A DNA stretch of 64,000 bases from Elstera sp044372965 (GCF_044372965.1 NZ_JBILQX010000001.1:1-64000); one strand, 5' to 3'; shown: positions 33,770 through 43,316, counted from the first letter of the stretch. Program-made: numbers and translations. The notes: a model not told the origin generated them from the sequence alone.

Positions 33770-35434
33770 TCAACCGGCGCGCGCGCCCATCAGTTTCGGC
33801 AAAACCGCATCCACCGCGCGCGTCACGCCGTCGGCAATGCGTTGGCGGAAATCGGGGGCCAGAATGCGGCGCTCATCGTCCGGGTTCGAAAGATACCCGA
33901 GTTCGAGCAGCACCGAGGGCATGTCGGGCGCGGTCAACACGGCAAACCCCGCCGAGCGGATGGCGTTATTTACTTGAGCCACGTCGCGCCGCAATTCTTC
34001 TGCCAGCGCCACAGCAAATTGCCGGGAGGCGGCGCGGGTATCGCGCTGGGCCAACTCGATGAGGATGGAGGCCGCCGAGCCGGTTGCACCCGATAGGTCC
34101 GCCCCCGTGATGATATCGGCCTTATTTTCCTTCGTCGCCAAGGCTTCGGCCTCGCGGTCGGTCGCCTTGTCGGAGAGGGTATAGACCGACATGCCGGAAA
34201 CATTGCGGTCGGCCAGCGCGTCGGCATGGATCGAGATGAACAGCGCGGCATTTTCGCTGCGGGCGAGCGTCACGCGGTCGCGCAAGGGTAGCAGCGCGTC
34301 GCCGTCGCGGGTGAGGAAGACCCGGTAGCGGCCCGTCGCTTCCAGGCGCTCGCGAATGGCGCGAGCGTACCCCAGGACAATATCCTTCTCGAATTTACCG
34401 GAATAGGAGGTTGCGCCGGGGTCTTTGCCGCCGTGGCCGGGGTCGAGCATAATCACCGGCAGGGCGGGTTTTGGCACTGGCGGCGCAAAACGTGGGGGCC
34501 CCAGCGGCACGATCACGCGAACCGCCCGATAGGGTTCACGTTCATAGATTATCCCGCTCGAACCCGACACGGCCCCCTCAGGCTCGGTCCGGGCGGCAAG
34601 CAGTGGCGCAGGCGCAAGGCTCGCCGCATCGGGCAGCGGGGCCGCAGGTTTGGGGAGTTCCAAGACTTCCGTTTGCACTTTTGGGCGCGGAACAGCGGGC
34701 GGCGGCACCGGGGCTTGCGGCGGTGGCGGGGCCGAGGGCGGGGCGCTCTGGAAAGGGCCAGGCGGCGGCGGTGATGCGGTAGCCCGGTTTGGTAAACGCG
34801 CGCCAGGCGTTTCGGTGATCGGCGGCAGCCCGACCGTTGCCGAAGGGCCAAGGCCGGTTAAGGGGATCGGGGCATTATTTCCGGGCGGCGGCGCGGGGGG
34901 CGGCGCCAGCAGCGGGGCTGTCAAGCCAAGGCTGGGCACGGCACCAGCTTGCGGCGCGCTTTGCGTCACCGGCACAGGCGTTCCCGGCACAGGCGTTCCC
35001 GGCACGAGATCGACCACCAGCCGGTAACGTTGCGGCCCTTCCGGGGGAAACAAGCTCGCGGCCTGGATTTGTGCCGAGCGGCTCAGGACCAATTCGATCC
35101 CCCGTCGCCCGCTCGCGTCCAAGATGCTCACCGCGCGTTGGATAAGCCCCCCGCGCGGCGGTTTATCGTCTAGGCGCACCGTAACGCCGGTAAGATCGAT
35201 GAAGACCCGATCCGGCCCCCGAGGTTGCACCCGCACCGCTACCGGCTCCGACACGTCGAGCACGAAGCGCGTGATGCCGCCGTCCCGCACACCAACCCGC
35301 CAGCCGGTCGCCGTCGCCTCCGCCTGCGCAGGACGCGGCAGCGCGGCGAAGAAACCGAGCAGCAGGAGCATCGCCCAGCCGAAACGGCGCGAAGCCCGAA
35401 AGAATCCCGTAAGGTCAGTCCTGAATGCGATCAT
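33770..35434 (-). CDS. amiC: N-acetylmuramoyl-L-alanine amidase, AMIN plus Amidase_3
   Basis: A 554-residue periplasmic amidase that removes stem peptides from glycan strands during cell separation. It has a signal segment (MLLLLGFFAALPRPAQA), an N-terminal AMIN targeting domain (about 40-150), then an unusually long Pro/Ala linker (about 150-300). The C-terminal zinc amidase has MLDPGHGGKDPGATSY, the catalytic region around FEKDIVL, SIHADALAD and LLELGYLSNPDDERR. It is 126 bp upstream of mrcA on the same strand and is divergent from rne. Confidence 0.95.
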   Translation of the reverse strand: MIAFRTDLTGFFRASRRFGWAMLLLLGFFAALPRPAQAEATATGWRVGVRDGGITRFVLDVSEPVAVRVQPRGPDRVFIDLTGVTVRLDDKPPRGGLIQRAVSILDASGRRGIELVLSRSAQIQAASLFPPEGPQRYRLVVDLVPGTPVPGTPVPVTQSAPQAGAVPSLGLTAPLLAPPPAPPPGNNAPIPLTGLGPSATVGLPPITETPGARLPNRATASPPPPGPFQSAPPSAPPPPQAPVPPPAVPRPKVQTEVLELPKPAAPLPDAASLAPAPLLAARTEPEGAVSGSSGIIYEREPYRAVRVIVPLGPPRFAPPVPKPALPVIMLDPGHGGKDPGATSYSGKFEKDIVLGYARAIRERLEATGRYRVFLTRDGDALLPLRDRVTLARSENAALFISIHADALADRNVSGMSVYTLSDKATDREAEALATKENKADIITGADLSGATGSAASILIELAQRDTRAASRQFAVALAEELRRDVAQVNNAIRSAGFAVLTAPDMPSVLLELGYLSNPDDERRILAPDFRQRIADGVTRAVDAVLPKLMGARAG

Positions 35435-36025
35435 GGCCGCAGCATGCCTGTGCGCCCGAGCCGGTGCAACCCGCCTTCGCCAAGCGGGGCCGACTTGTCT
35501 CCGTCGCGCCCCGTATGACGCGCGGTTAATTCTCGCTCGGTCTCGCGGAATATGATTGTCGTACTGCGCACTTATCCCTATTGTGTTCTGGCATGTCCGG
35601 GATCGGCGGCGACTTCAAGGTCAGCCCGTATCTTTTTTTCCGGTTGTTGGCTTATCGGCCCGCGTTGGGTGGATCGGCCCTGCTCCGACGGAAGATCCAT
35701 TCCCGTTAGAGGGGGTTTAGCTCCATCCAGAACGAACCGGTAGGTTCTGCCCCCCGGCACGCGCCCCAACAGGTTTCGCGAGATGGTCTTGCGTCTAACC
35801 CAGGAGCCGTCAGTCTAGTGTCCAACGCGTGCGGTCATCGCAGCTTAAACCCGACGCCCAAGGGGGCTTATGCCGCCTTGGCTTCCGTTCGGGTGGGGAT
35901 CCTAGATCGTTTTACCGCTCCGTCCCTATTCCAAGCCCAAGTGTTGACTGCACTGCCCTACTCTACCGCCCTCGGCGGTCGTTCGGCGTTGCTGACCGCT
36001 CCGGGCTTGCTGGAGTTTATACCCT
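35435..36025. other. 591-bp gap between divergent amiC and rne; long rne leader
   Basis: I see no convincing gene here: the short frames lack ribosome-binding sites and family motifs. Both amiC and rne must be expressed from it. A long rne 5' leader is expected by analogy with enterobacterial rne, whose leader mediates autoregulation by RNase E cleavage. I could not pick out a confident promoter or a conserved stem-loop. Confidence 0.5.
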
Positions 36026-38704
36026 ATGGTCAAGCGTATGTTGATCGACGCGACCCACGCGGAAGAAACCCGCGTTGTCGTGTTGGACGGTCAGCGTCTC
36101 GAAGAATTCGACGTCGAGACATCCACCAAAAAGCAGCTTAAAGGCAATATCTACCTCGCGAAAGTGACGCGGGTAGAGCCTTCGCTTCAGGCGGCTTTCG
36201 TAGAATATGGCGGCGGTCGTCACGGCTTCCTTGCTTTCTCGGAAATCCATCCGGATTATTACCGGATTCCGATTGCCGACCGGGAAGCCCTGATTGCCGA
36301 GGCCGCGCGCGAAGCCGCCGAAGCCCGCCAGAGCGAAGAGGGTGAAGACGGCGAGACCGTGGAAGAAGTCGGCGGCGACGAGTTCGACGATGTCTCCCCG
36401 CGCCGCTCGCGCAATCTGCGCAATTATAAGATTCAAGACGTTATCACCCGTCGGCAGATCATGCTGGTCCAGGTGGTGAAGGAAGAGCGCGGCAATAAGG
36501 GCGCGGCACTCACGACCTATCTGTCGCTCGCCGGGCGCTATTGCGTACTCATGCCGAACAACCCGCGTGGCGGCGGCGTGAGCCGCAAGATCACCAACGG
36601 GCCGGACCGCAAGCGCCTGAAGGGCATGCTGGACGAGTTCAACATTCCCGAAGGCATGGCGGTGATCGTCCGCACGGCCGGAATGGAACGCTCGCGCATT
36701 GATATTCGCCGCGACTATGAATATTTGCTGCGCCTGTGGGACGAGATCCGCGAAAGCACGCTGGAATCCTCCGCCCCCGCCCTCATCCACGAGGAAGGCA
36801 ATCTGATTAAGCGCGCCATCCGCGATCTCTATTCGAGCGATATCGAACAGATTTTGGTGGAGGGCGAGGAAGGCTATCAGAGCGCGAAAAGCTTCATGCG
36901 CATGCTGATGCCGAGCCACGCGCGCCGGATTGTGCCCTATACCGATCCCACGATTCCGCTGATGCACCGCTATCAGGTGGAAACCCAGCTCGATCAAATC
37001 CATTCGCCCGTGGTGCAACTGCGCTCCGGCGGCTATATCGTCATCAACCCGACCGAAGCCCTTGTGGCCATCGACGTCAACTCGGGCCGGGCAACGCGCG
37101 AACGGCATATCGAAGAGACCGCCTATAAAACCAATATGGAAGCGGCGGAAGAAATCGCCCGGCAAGTGCGCTTGCGCGATTTGGCCGGGCTGATCGTCGT
37201 CGATTTCATCGATATGGAAGAGGGCCGCAATAACCAAGCGGTCGAGCGCAAGATGAAGGAGGCCATGAAGGCCGACCGGGCGCGCATCCAAATCGGGCGG
37301 ATTTCGGCGTTCGGCCTGCTGGAACTCTCGCGCCAGCGCCTGCGCCCCTCGGTGATCGAAGCCCATACGGAAAAATGCCCGCATTGCCAAGGCACGGGGG
37401 TTATTCGTTCGACCGAATCGACCGCGCTCACCGTGTTGCGCGCGATTGAGGAAGAAGGCATCCGCAACCGTTCGGCGGAAATCCTGGTTTATGTCCCCAC
37501 CGCCATTGCGCTCTATCTGCTCAACCAGAAGCGCGATGCCCTGGGCTCTATCGAAGAGCGTTACCGCTTCCGCGTCCAAATCGGTCGCGACGATACGCTG
37601 ACGCCGCCGGATCATCGCCTCGACCGTCTGGAAGCCAAAACGCCGGAACAGATTGCCGAACTTGCGGCGCTTGCCGCTGTGGCCCCGGTCGCCTTTGAAC
37701 CCGACCCCGAAGACCTCGCCTCCGAAGACGAGGAACTGACCGCCGAGGACCGGGCCGCCCTCGCCCATGACGATGAGGCGGAGGGTGACGACGGCCAGGA
37801 ACTCGATGGTAGCGATAAGCTGGGCGACGATAACAGCCGTCGTCGCCGTCGCCGTCGCCGCCGCCGGCGGCCTGATGGCAGCACGAAAGAGGGTTCCGCC
37901 GAGTTTACCACAGCCGATGGCGAGCAAGCCGACGAGGGCGATGATGGCGACGGCGAGGTCGATGAGGCCGATGGTGCCGCCAACACGCTCGAAGGCGAGA
38001 CTGGCATCACCCCCGAAGCCGGAACCGGCGATGGGGAAGATGGCCCGCGTCGTCGTCGCGGCAAGCGCGGTGGTCGTCGCCGCTCCCGTCGCGGTGAAGG
38101 CTTTAGCGTCGACGAGAGCCAAGCCGATGGTGTGGATGTTATGGATGCCGCCGATCCGGCCGCGCCCGAGGCCGAACCGGCACCCGTCGTCATCCCGATC
38201 GTCGAAGCCGCGCCCGATGAGGAAGCGGTGGCAACAGAAGCGCCGAAGCGCAAGCGCGCCCCGGCCCGTAAAAAGCCCGTGGATGCCGAGGGGGCTCCCG
38301 TGGTGACAGCCGAGGCAGAGGCTTCGGCCAAGCCCAAGCGCGCACCGCGCCGGAAGAAGGCGGATGAGACGGTGGAAGCCCCGGCGGCTCCGGCGGCGGC
38401 AGCCCCGGCTACCGACGCAACTCCGGCAAAACCGGGCCGCGCCCGCCGCCCCCGTGCCGCTAAAGCGGCGGAGGTGCCGTCTGAGGAAACCGCTGTCTTG
38501 GCGGCAGAGCCTCCTGCTCATGCCCTGGAGACGGTTGCTCCGGCGGTTGCCCCCCCAGTTGCCCCCGTCGTCGAGACCGCTCCTGAGGCGGCCACCGTTG
38601 CAGAATCGGCCCCGACCGAAAACCTCGCGGCGATTGAGGCGGTGAAAGTCGTCGATGTCGATCAGGCAGCGCTGCCGCCGAAGCGCGGTTGGTGGCGACG
38701 CTAA
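36026..38704 (+). CDS. rne: Ribonuclease E
   Basis: An 892-residue endoribonuclease, the core of the RNA degradosome. The N-terminal half carries the S1 domain, interrupted by an acidic insert of about 35 residues (roughly 95-130), then the 5'-sensor and the DNase I-like domain with catalytic aspartates in VAIDVNSGRATRE and GLIVVDFIDMEEG. The Zn-link is EKCPHCQGTG. From about residue 560 the protein is low complexity: acidic blocks alternate with Arg runs (RRRRRRRRRRR) and Ala/Pro/Lys stretches, the expected disordered scaffold for RNA and partners. A strong terminator follows. Confidence 0.96.
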   Translation: MVKRMLIDATHAEETRVVVLDGQRLEEFDVETSTKKQLKGNIYLAKVTRVEPSLQAAFVEYGGGRHGFLAFSEIHPDYYRIPIADREALIAEAAREAAEARQSEEGEDGETVEEVGGDEFDDVSPRRSRNLRNYKIQDVITRRQIMLVQVVKEERGNKGAALTTYLSLAGRYCVLMPNNPRGGGVSRKITNGPDRKRLKGMLDEFNIPEGMAVIVRTAGMERSRIDIRRDYEYLLRLWDEIRESTLESSAPALIHEEGNLIKRAIRDLYSSDIEQILVEGEEGYQSAKSFMRMLMPSHARRIVPYTDPTIPLMHRYQVETQLDQIHSPVVQLRSGGYIVINPTEALVAIDVNSGRATRERHIEETAYKTNMEAAEEIARQVRLRDLAGLIVVDFIDMEEGRNNQAVERKMKEAMKADRARIQIGRISAFGLLELSRQRLRPSVIEAHTEKCPHCQGTGVIRSTESTALTVLRAIEEEGIRNRSAEILVYVPTAIALYLLNQKRDALGSIEERYRFRVQIGRDDTLTPPDHRLDRLEAKTPEQIAELAALAAVAPVAFEPDPEDLASEDEELTAEDRAALAHDDEAEGDDGQELDGSDKLGDDNSRRRRRRRRRRRPDGSTKEGSAEFTTADGEQADEGDDGDGEVDEADGAANTLEGETGITPEAGTGDGEDGPRRRRGKRGGRRRSRRGEGFSVDESQADGVDVMDAADPAAPEAEPAPVVIPIVEAAPDEEAVATEAPKRKRAPARKKPVDAEGAPVVTAEAEASAKPKRAPRRKKADETVEAPAAPAAAAPATDATPAKPGRARRPRAAKAAEVPSEETAVLAAEPPAHALETVAPAVAPPVAPVVETAPEAATVAESAPTENLAAIEAVKVVDVDQAALPPKRGWWRR

Positions 38705-38728
38705 GCCGTTTCTCTCTTTGCTAAAATG

Positions 38729-38759
38729 GAACCGCCCCAGCACTGGGGCGGTTCTTTTT
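38729..38759 (+). terminator. Rho-independent terminator of rne
   Basis: A perfect 12-bp stem GAACCGCCCCAG/CTGGGGCGGTTC with a 2-nt loop is followed by TTTTT. It ends 5 bp before the convergent maiA stop codon. Confidence 0.94.
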
Positions 38760-38764
38760 GGGGC

Positions 38765-39412
38765 TTATGCGCCGGGTTCGGCATCCGGTTGCCGCGCAGG
38801 GTGCGCCGCAATAAAGGCCGGGTGCGCCGCCGCCTCGGCGTCAATGCGTAAAAGCGTTGGATAGGCCGCAAGCGGCACGTTGAAGCGCCGTGCGTTATAG
38901 ATCTGCGGGATCAACACACAGTCAGCGAGGCCGGGCGCATCGCCATGGCACCAGCGCCCTGTTTCGGAGTCCCGTGCAAGACGGGTTTCCAGCGCCGCAA
39001 ACCCTTCGGCGATCCAATGGATAACCCATTGGTCGATAGCGGCTTGAGGTTGCGCACTCTCGCCCTTTAAGTATTTGAGAACCCTTAAATTATTCAAAGG
39101 GTGAATATCACAGGCGATCAGTTGCGCTAAACTGCGGACCCGCGCCCGTGCGGCTGGAGTCGCGGGCAGCAGCGGTGGGACTGGATGAATTTCGTCCAGA
39201 TACTCCAAAATTGCCAAAGACTGCGTGACAGAAAAACCCTCATCCTGCAAACAGGGGACCAGGCCCTGCGGGTTGATTGCCAAATAATCTGGCGAACGCT
39301 GCGCGCCCTCGCGCAGGTGGCAGGCGCGCTGTTCCACGCTCAAGTCTTTTAGCCATACTGCGATTCTCACGCGATAGGCGGCGGAGGACCTGTAATAATC
39401 ATAAAGTATCAT
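38765..39412 (-). CDS. maiA: Maleylacetoacetate isomerase (zeta-class GST)
   Basis: A 215-residue zeta-class glutathione transferase. The signature SSAAYRVRIAVWLK holds the active-site Ser residues and the RVR of this class. NPQGLVPCLQD and VTQSLAILEYLDE bind glutathione, and the C-terminal domain has CDIHPLNNLRVLKYL, characteristic of maleylacetoacetate isomerases. The reaction is the cis-trans isomerisation of maleylacetoacetate to fumarylacetoacetate in tyrosine degradation. The rest of that pathway is not in the window. It is convergent with rne. Confidence 0.93.
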   Translation of the reverse strand: MILYDYYRSSAAYRVRIAVWLKDLSVEQRACHLREGAQRSPDYLAINPQGLVPCLQDEGFSVTQSLAILEYLDEIHPVPPLLPATPAARARVRSLAQLIACDIHPLNNLRVLKYLKGESAQPQAAIDQWVIHWIAEGFAALETRLARDSETGRWCHGDAPGLADCVLIPQIYNARRFNVPLAAYPTLLRIDAEAAAHPAFIAAHPARQPDAEPGA

Positions 39413-39582
39413 TCAACCTTATCTCCCAAATGAGATGTTATACTCAAAAGTATCGTTTGAATACACTTGCATTCACCTGATAACCTTCAATTAAAAAACA
39501 ATTAATTTGATTCGAATCATATTTTTGCTAATAACGAGGGGCAAGATGCGATTTCCAGACTCCAGAATTGGACCGGGCAACT

Positions 39583-40959
39583 ATGACGATCAACGCAACC
39601 TATACGGTTATCGACAACGCCAACAGTCTAGGATCGCTGCGCGATACTGTTATGACAAATATCAGCGCAGCGTTTCAAGCTTGGGCTAACGTTCTGGCGG
39701 GAAATGCCAATCTTCAAGTGACGGTTACGGTGAGCAATCAGGGTTCCTCGAATCTTGCCTCGGCCGGTCCTCGCAATCAAGCCGACAATGGTATCGTTTC
39801 CGGTCTTCGCCAGTATGAGTCCAATCTTGCACATCAACTACGGACGGGAACGGATACAAACGGTGCCTCAACCGATCTAAACATAACAATTAACAGTCAG
39901 GCCCTCAGTAAATTTTACTACGACCCCAATCCTTTAGATGATTTTGCGGGTGTTCCAAGCACGCAGTATGACTTTTTTTCCACAATGATGCATGAAGTTG
40001 CCCATTGCCTTGGGTTTTTTTCCTATCGTGACGATTATACCGGCGCTTATTATACTTATAAATCAATATACGATGATAAGATCACTTACTCGGGCGGGGC
40101 GGCCTATTTTGTCGGTGAAAACGTGAGCCGATATAATGGCGGCCCTCTGCTGTTAGCGACGAACGATCTATCTCATACGTCAAATGCGCAGACGCTCATG
40201 TCGCCCTATGCGACGCGCGGGCAGCGCGATGCGATTACGGCGATTGACCTTGCGGTGTTAGCGGATCTTGGGATCGGCACCAAACAGTCGGATATTCTCA
40301 AGGTTCATACCGAGAATACCGGCCGCTCCGTAACGCTCAATGCTGGCGCGGGGACGGATACGGCCGTTTACTCCGGCAGCCTAGCATCCTACAGCATATC
40401 TTATGTGCCTACTTCGGGCGGCTATATTGTCAAGGGGAACGGGTTTACCGATACCTTGCGCTCCGTTGAACAGATCCGTTTCGATAATGGAACCTATTGG
40501 ATCGAAGACATAGCCGCTATGAGAACGGGGGTTCATCGTTTTTATAATACCGAGACAGGGACGCATTTTTATACAGGCTTCAATAGCGAAGCCTATGATC
40601 TGCGCACGAATGCACCCCAGTTTATCGACGAGGGCTTTGCCTTCTCCAACGCTAAATCGGCCGGTAGCCAGGAAGTTTTTCGGTTTGTGAATAAGGAGAC
40701 GGGTGCTTATTTTTACACAATTAGCACTCAAGAAAGAGATACTATTCGGAACAGCTTGCCACAATTCGAGTATCAATTTAGCAGCTTCACAGCGTTTACG
40801 ACCGATAAGGGGCCGCAAGAAGAGCTATATCGGTTTTACAACACCGCAACAAATTCGCACTTCTTCACGACGTCAGAAGCAGAGCGCGATAGCATTATTG
40901 GATCCCTTCCAAATTTCAAGTATGAAGGAATTGCTTTCTACGTGGATATTCTGACTTAA
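39583..40959 (+). CDS. Putative zinc metalloprotease with three C-terminal tyrosine-rich repeats
   Basis: A 458-residue protein with no N-terminal signal. The zinc motif HEVAHCLGF (137-145) lies in a segment typical of a bacterial metalloprotease group with HExxHxLGF. A later HTSNAQTLMSPYATRGQRD offers His198 as a third ligand candidate and Met206 as a Met-turn. Residues 236-312 look like the beta-rich module often seen before RTX repeats (LNAGAGTDTAVYSG, then VEQIRFDNGTYWIE). Then come three repeats of about 45 residues (317-362, 363-411, 412-458; RFYN-x5-HFYT pattern, DUF5648-like). ATG 39583 aligns with the paralog. The 5' flank is AT-rich. Type I secretion is plausible but unproven. Confidence 0.78.
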   Translation: MTINATYTVIDNANSLGSLRDTVMTNISAAFQAWANVLAGNANLQVTVTVSNQGSSNLASAGPRNQADNGIVSGLRQYESNLAHQLRTGTDTNGASTDLNITINSQALSKFYYDPNPLDDFAGVPSTQYDFFSTMMHEVAHCLGFFSYRDDYTGAYYTYKSIYDDKITYSGGAAYFVGENVSRYNGGPLLLATNDLSHTSNAQTLMSPYATRGQRDAITAIDLAVLADLGIGTKQSDILKVHTENTGRSVTLNAGAGTDTAVYSGSLASYSISYVPTSGGYIVKGNGFTDTLRSVEQIRFDNGTYWIEDIAAMRTGVHRFYNTETGTHFYTGFNSEAYDLRTNAPQFIDEGFAFSNAKSAGSQEVFRFVNKETGAYFYTISTQERDTIRNSLPQFEYQFSSFTAFTTDKGPQEELYRFYNTATNSHFFTTSEAERDSIIGSLPNFKYEGIAFYVDILT

Positions 40960-41096
40960 ACCCTGTCCAAATCGTGACAGAAACGTAAGTTGTGCCCCAG
41001 GGCGAATTCTGATGGAATCCGCCCTATGCGTTTTTCTGCCGAAATTTCGACAGGATCGTCGGCTAGAAAGAGCGCAATGGACTCATGTGGGGATAG

Positions 41097-41615
41097 ATGA
41101 TGATCGGCACGAAATTAACCGCTGTTGGGCTGGTAGCCCTAGCTTTGGCGGGGTGCGCGGCAAATCCCGGCGGCTCGGGCCAGCTTGGCGATTCCTGTGG
41201 CGAGCTTGGCTGGGGTCGCATCGGCGGTACCCTCGCGGGGGCCACCGGAGGCGCGTTTTTAGGCTCGGCTTTTCGTGGCGCGGGCCGCAGCACCCAAGGC
41301 GCGGCGATTGCCGTGGGGGCGCTCGCGGGGGCTGCCGCAGGGTATTTCGCAGGCAATTCCATCGATAAGGGCCAGTGTGAACAGGCGATGGCCGCACGCA
41401 ATCGCGCCTTAGATAACGGCCAGATCGGCCAAACCATAGCCTGGAACCAGGGTGAAAGCCGGGGCACCTTTACGCCGACGCGCGAGGGCCGCGATCAATC
41501 CGGCGCGGTCTGCAAAGAATATGAGCAAACGATCTATGTGGACGGCAAATCCGAAACCGGCATTGGCCGCGCCTGCCGCCGGGGCGATGGCCGCTGGCAG
41601 ATCGTGAACGACTGA
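41097..41615 (+). CDS. Glycine-zipper outer-membrane lipoprotein
   Basis: A 172-residue lipoprotein: hydrophobic segment 8-17, then lipobox LAGC with Cys20. A glycine-zipper region (GGTLAGATGGAFLGSAF, then AIAVGALAGAAAGYFAGNSI) resembles the 17-kDa surface antigen/SlyB-like group. The C-terminal domain (about 120-172) has IAWNQGESRGTFTPTREGRD and two cysteines (VCKEYEQT, RACRRGDG), like the RT0821/Lpp1724-type surface domain. Its function is unknown, perhaps outer-membrane stability. It separates the two paralogous repeat proteins and has its own terminator. Confidence 0.82.
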   Translation: MMIGTKLTAVGLVALALAGCAANPGGSGQLGDSCGELGWGRIGGTLAGATGGAFLGSAFRGAGRSTQGAAIAVGALAGAAAGYFAGNSIDKGQCEQAMAARNRALDNGQIGQTIAWNQGESRGTFTPTREGRDQSGAVCKEYEQTIYVDGKSETGIGRACRRGDGRWQIVND

Positions 41616-41657
41616 ATATTTTAGCGCTTCGACCGCAATCTAGCCGTCTCAAACATC

Positions 41658-41693
41658 GCTCCCGGTCACGCCAAGGCTACCGGGGGCTTTTTT
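41658..41693 (+). terminator. Rho-independent terminator after the lipoprotein gene
   Basis: Stem GCTCCCGGT/ACCGGGGGC (9 bp with one G-T pair) and a 12-nt loop, followed by six T residues. It lies 43 bp past the stop. Confidence 0.82.
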
Positions 41694-41871
41694 ATATCGG
41701 CGACAATCTCTGTAACGCCTCTCCAGCAAGGTTAAAAAATCACTTCAATACAGATGTATTCGAGATAAAATTGCTAACAGAATGTTAATTTAATTTGCCA
41801 TTTTAGGGAATTTTGATATGGTTCACCAACTTTCGCACCCGCCCCAAACATAGAGTAGGTGGCCATAAGCC

Positions 41872-43275
41872 ATGACCATTCGCGCAACTTACACCTTTAC
41901 CGACGCGACTAACACCGCAGCTTCCTATAAGAATGCTATTCAATCGAATCTCACGGCGGCGGTCGAAGCGTGGTCCAAGGTGCTCGCGGGCGATGCGAGT
42001 ATTCAGATTAGCGTTCAAACGTCGGGTTCGATCGGCAGCAATTACGGCGGCGGCTTTGCGGCGGATCTCGTGACGCACGGAGTTTCCGGTGGTAAATACC
42101 AGACGGAAGCGACGTTTGGTCACCAAATTCGGACGGGAATCGACGCAAACGGTAGCAAGTTCGACGCCAATATCATCATTAACGGTTATGGGTTGGATGA
42201 ATTTTTCTTCGACCCATCGCCTTACGATAGCGGGGGAGATATCCCGAGCGATAAGTATGATTTTTATTCGTTGATGCTATACTCTGTTGGTAAAGCCCTT
42301 GGTTTTCATGGATTTCAAACAGCGGCGGCTAGTATTTACAGTAGAACCTATAAAACCATCTATGATGACCTCGTGGTTTATAAAGGTGGCACGCCCTATT
42401 TCAGCGGTGAAAACGTTAGAAAATATTATGGTTCGGATCTTGCGTTAAACCCGAATGATATTTACTCCATTAATACGAAAATATATAATGGCGAGCAGTT
42501 TACCAATAGCGCCGTTAGCGAATCGGTTCTCCTCGGGCAGCGTCGGCAAATTTCGGCAATCGAAAAAGCCATGCTCGCCGACCAAGGGATTGGTACGGAT
42601 CAGGCTGATATTTTAAAAGCCCATATCGATGTTTCGGGAAAGTCGATCAAACTCAATGCCGGGGCTGGAACCGATACGATCGTTTACGACGGCCGGAAAG
42701 CTGACTATTCGGTTAAATACTCGGCCGCCGACGGGACCTACAAAGTAACCGGCAAGGGTTATGCCGATACATTGATTTCAGCCGAGCAAATTCGGTTTAG
42801 CGACGGCACCTATTGGATTGAAGATGCCGCTGGGGTGACTAATGGTGTTCACCGCTTCTATAATACTGCGACGAATTCCCATTTTTATACTGGCTCAAAT
42901 GCAGAAACCAATAGCGTGCGCACGTCGATGCCCTATGCTGTCGAGGAAGGATTTGCCTTTGCCTCGGCGAGCGGTAAGACCGGCCTTGAGGTGTTCCGCT
43001 TCCAGAATGAAAAAACCGGCGCGTATTTTTATACGATCAGCACGTCTGAGCGGGACTCTATTCTAAAATCGCTACCGCAGTTTTCGTATCAGGGAAGCAG
43101 TTTCAAAGCCTATACCGCCGACAATGGCCCGCAGGAAGAACTTTATCGGTTCTACAATACGGCCAGCGGCGCGCATTTCTTCACAACGTCCGAAGCGGAG
43201 CGCGATAATATTGTCGCCAACCTTCCTCTCTTGACCTACGAGGGCGTTGCCTTCTACGTCGATATTATGACCTAA
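41872..43275 (+). CDS. Degenerate paralog of the repeat metalloprotease (pseudoprotease)
   Basis: A 467-residue paralog of the protein at 39583-40959. The two align end to end: MTIRATYTFTDATN at the N-terminus, the KAHIDVSGKSIKLNAGAGTD module (249-268) and the same three Tyr-rich repeats (327 to end, last ending EGVAFYVDIMT). At the exact position of HEVAHCLGF this copy reads YSVGKALGF (137-145): both zinc histidines and the catalytic glutamate are gone, and the later His and LMSP Met-turn are absent too. The frame is intact and the repeats are well kept, so a non-catalytic binding role is likelier than decay. No signal peptide is seen. Confidence 0.78.
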   Translation: MTIRATYTFTDATNTAASYKNAIQSNLTAAVEAWSKVLAGDASIQISVQTSGSIGSNYGGGFAADLVTHGVSGGKYQTEATFGHQIRTGIDANGSKFDANIIINGYGLDEFFFDPSPYDSGGDIPSDKYDFYSLMLYSVGKALGFHGFQTAAASIYSRTYKTIYDDLVVYKGGTPYFSGENVRKYYGSDLALNPNDIYSINTKIYNGEQFTNSAVSESVLLGQRRQISAIEKAMLADQGIGTDQADILKAHIDVSGKSIKLNAGAGTDTIVYDGRKADYSVKYSAADGTYKVTGKGYADTLISAEQIRFSDGTYWIEDAAGVTNGVHRFYNTATNSHFYTGSNAETNSVRTSMPYAVEEGFAFASASGKTGLEVFRFQNEKTGAYFYTISTSERDSILKSLPQFSYQGSSFKAYTADNGPQEELYRFYNTASGAHFFTTSEAERDNIVANLPLLTYEGVAFYVDIMT

Positions 43276-43288
43276 GCTGAAAAAAGTA

Positions 43289-43316
43289 GGGCCGCCCTGA
43301 GGGGCGGCCCTTTTTT
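43289..43316. terminator. Bidirectional Rho-independent terminator
   Basis: A GGGCCGCCC/GGGCGGCCC-type stem with a short loop is flanked by six A residues on the left (43279-43285 region) and six T residues on the right (43311-43316). It serves the pseudoprotease gene on the plus strand and clpA on the minus strand. Confidence 0.92.

Noticed and set aside
36017..38743. A 908-codon open frame on the minus strand across the whole of rne
   Set aside because: It is the antisense of a clearly conserved RNase E. Its composition is the complement of rne's Arg/Glu-rich repeats and it has no recognisable domain.
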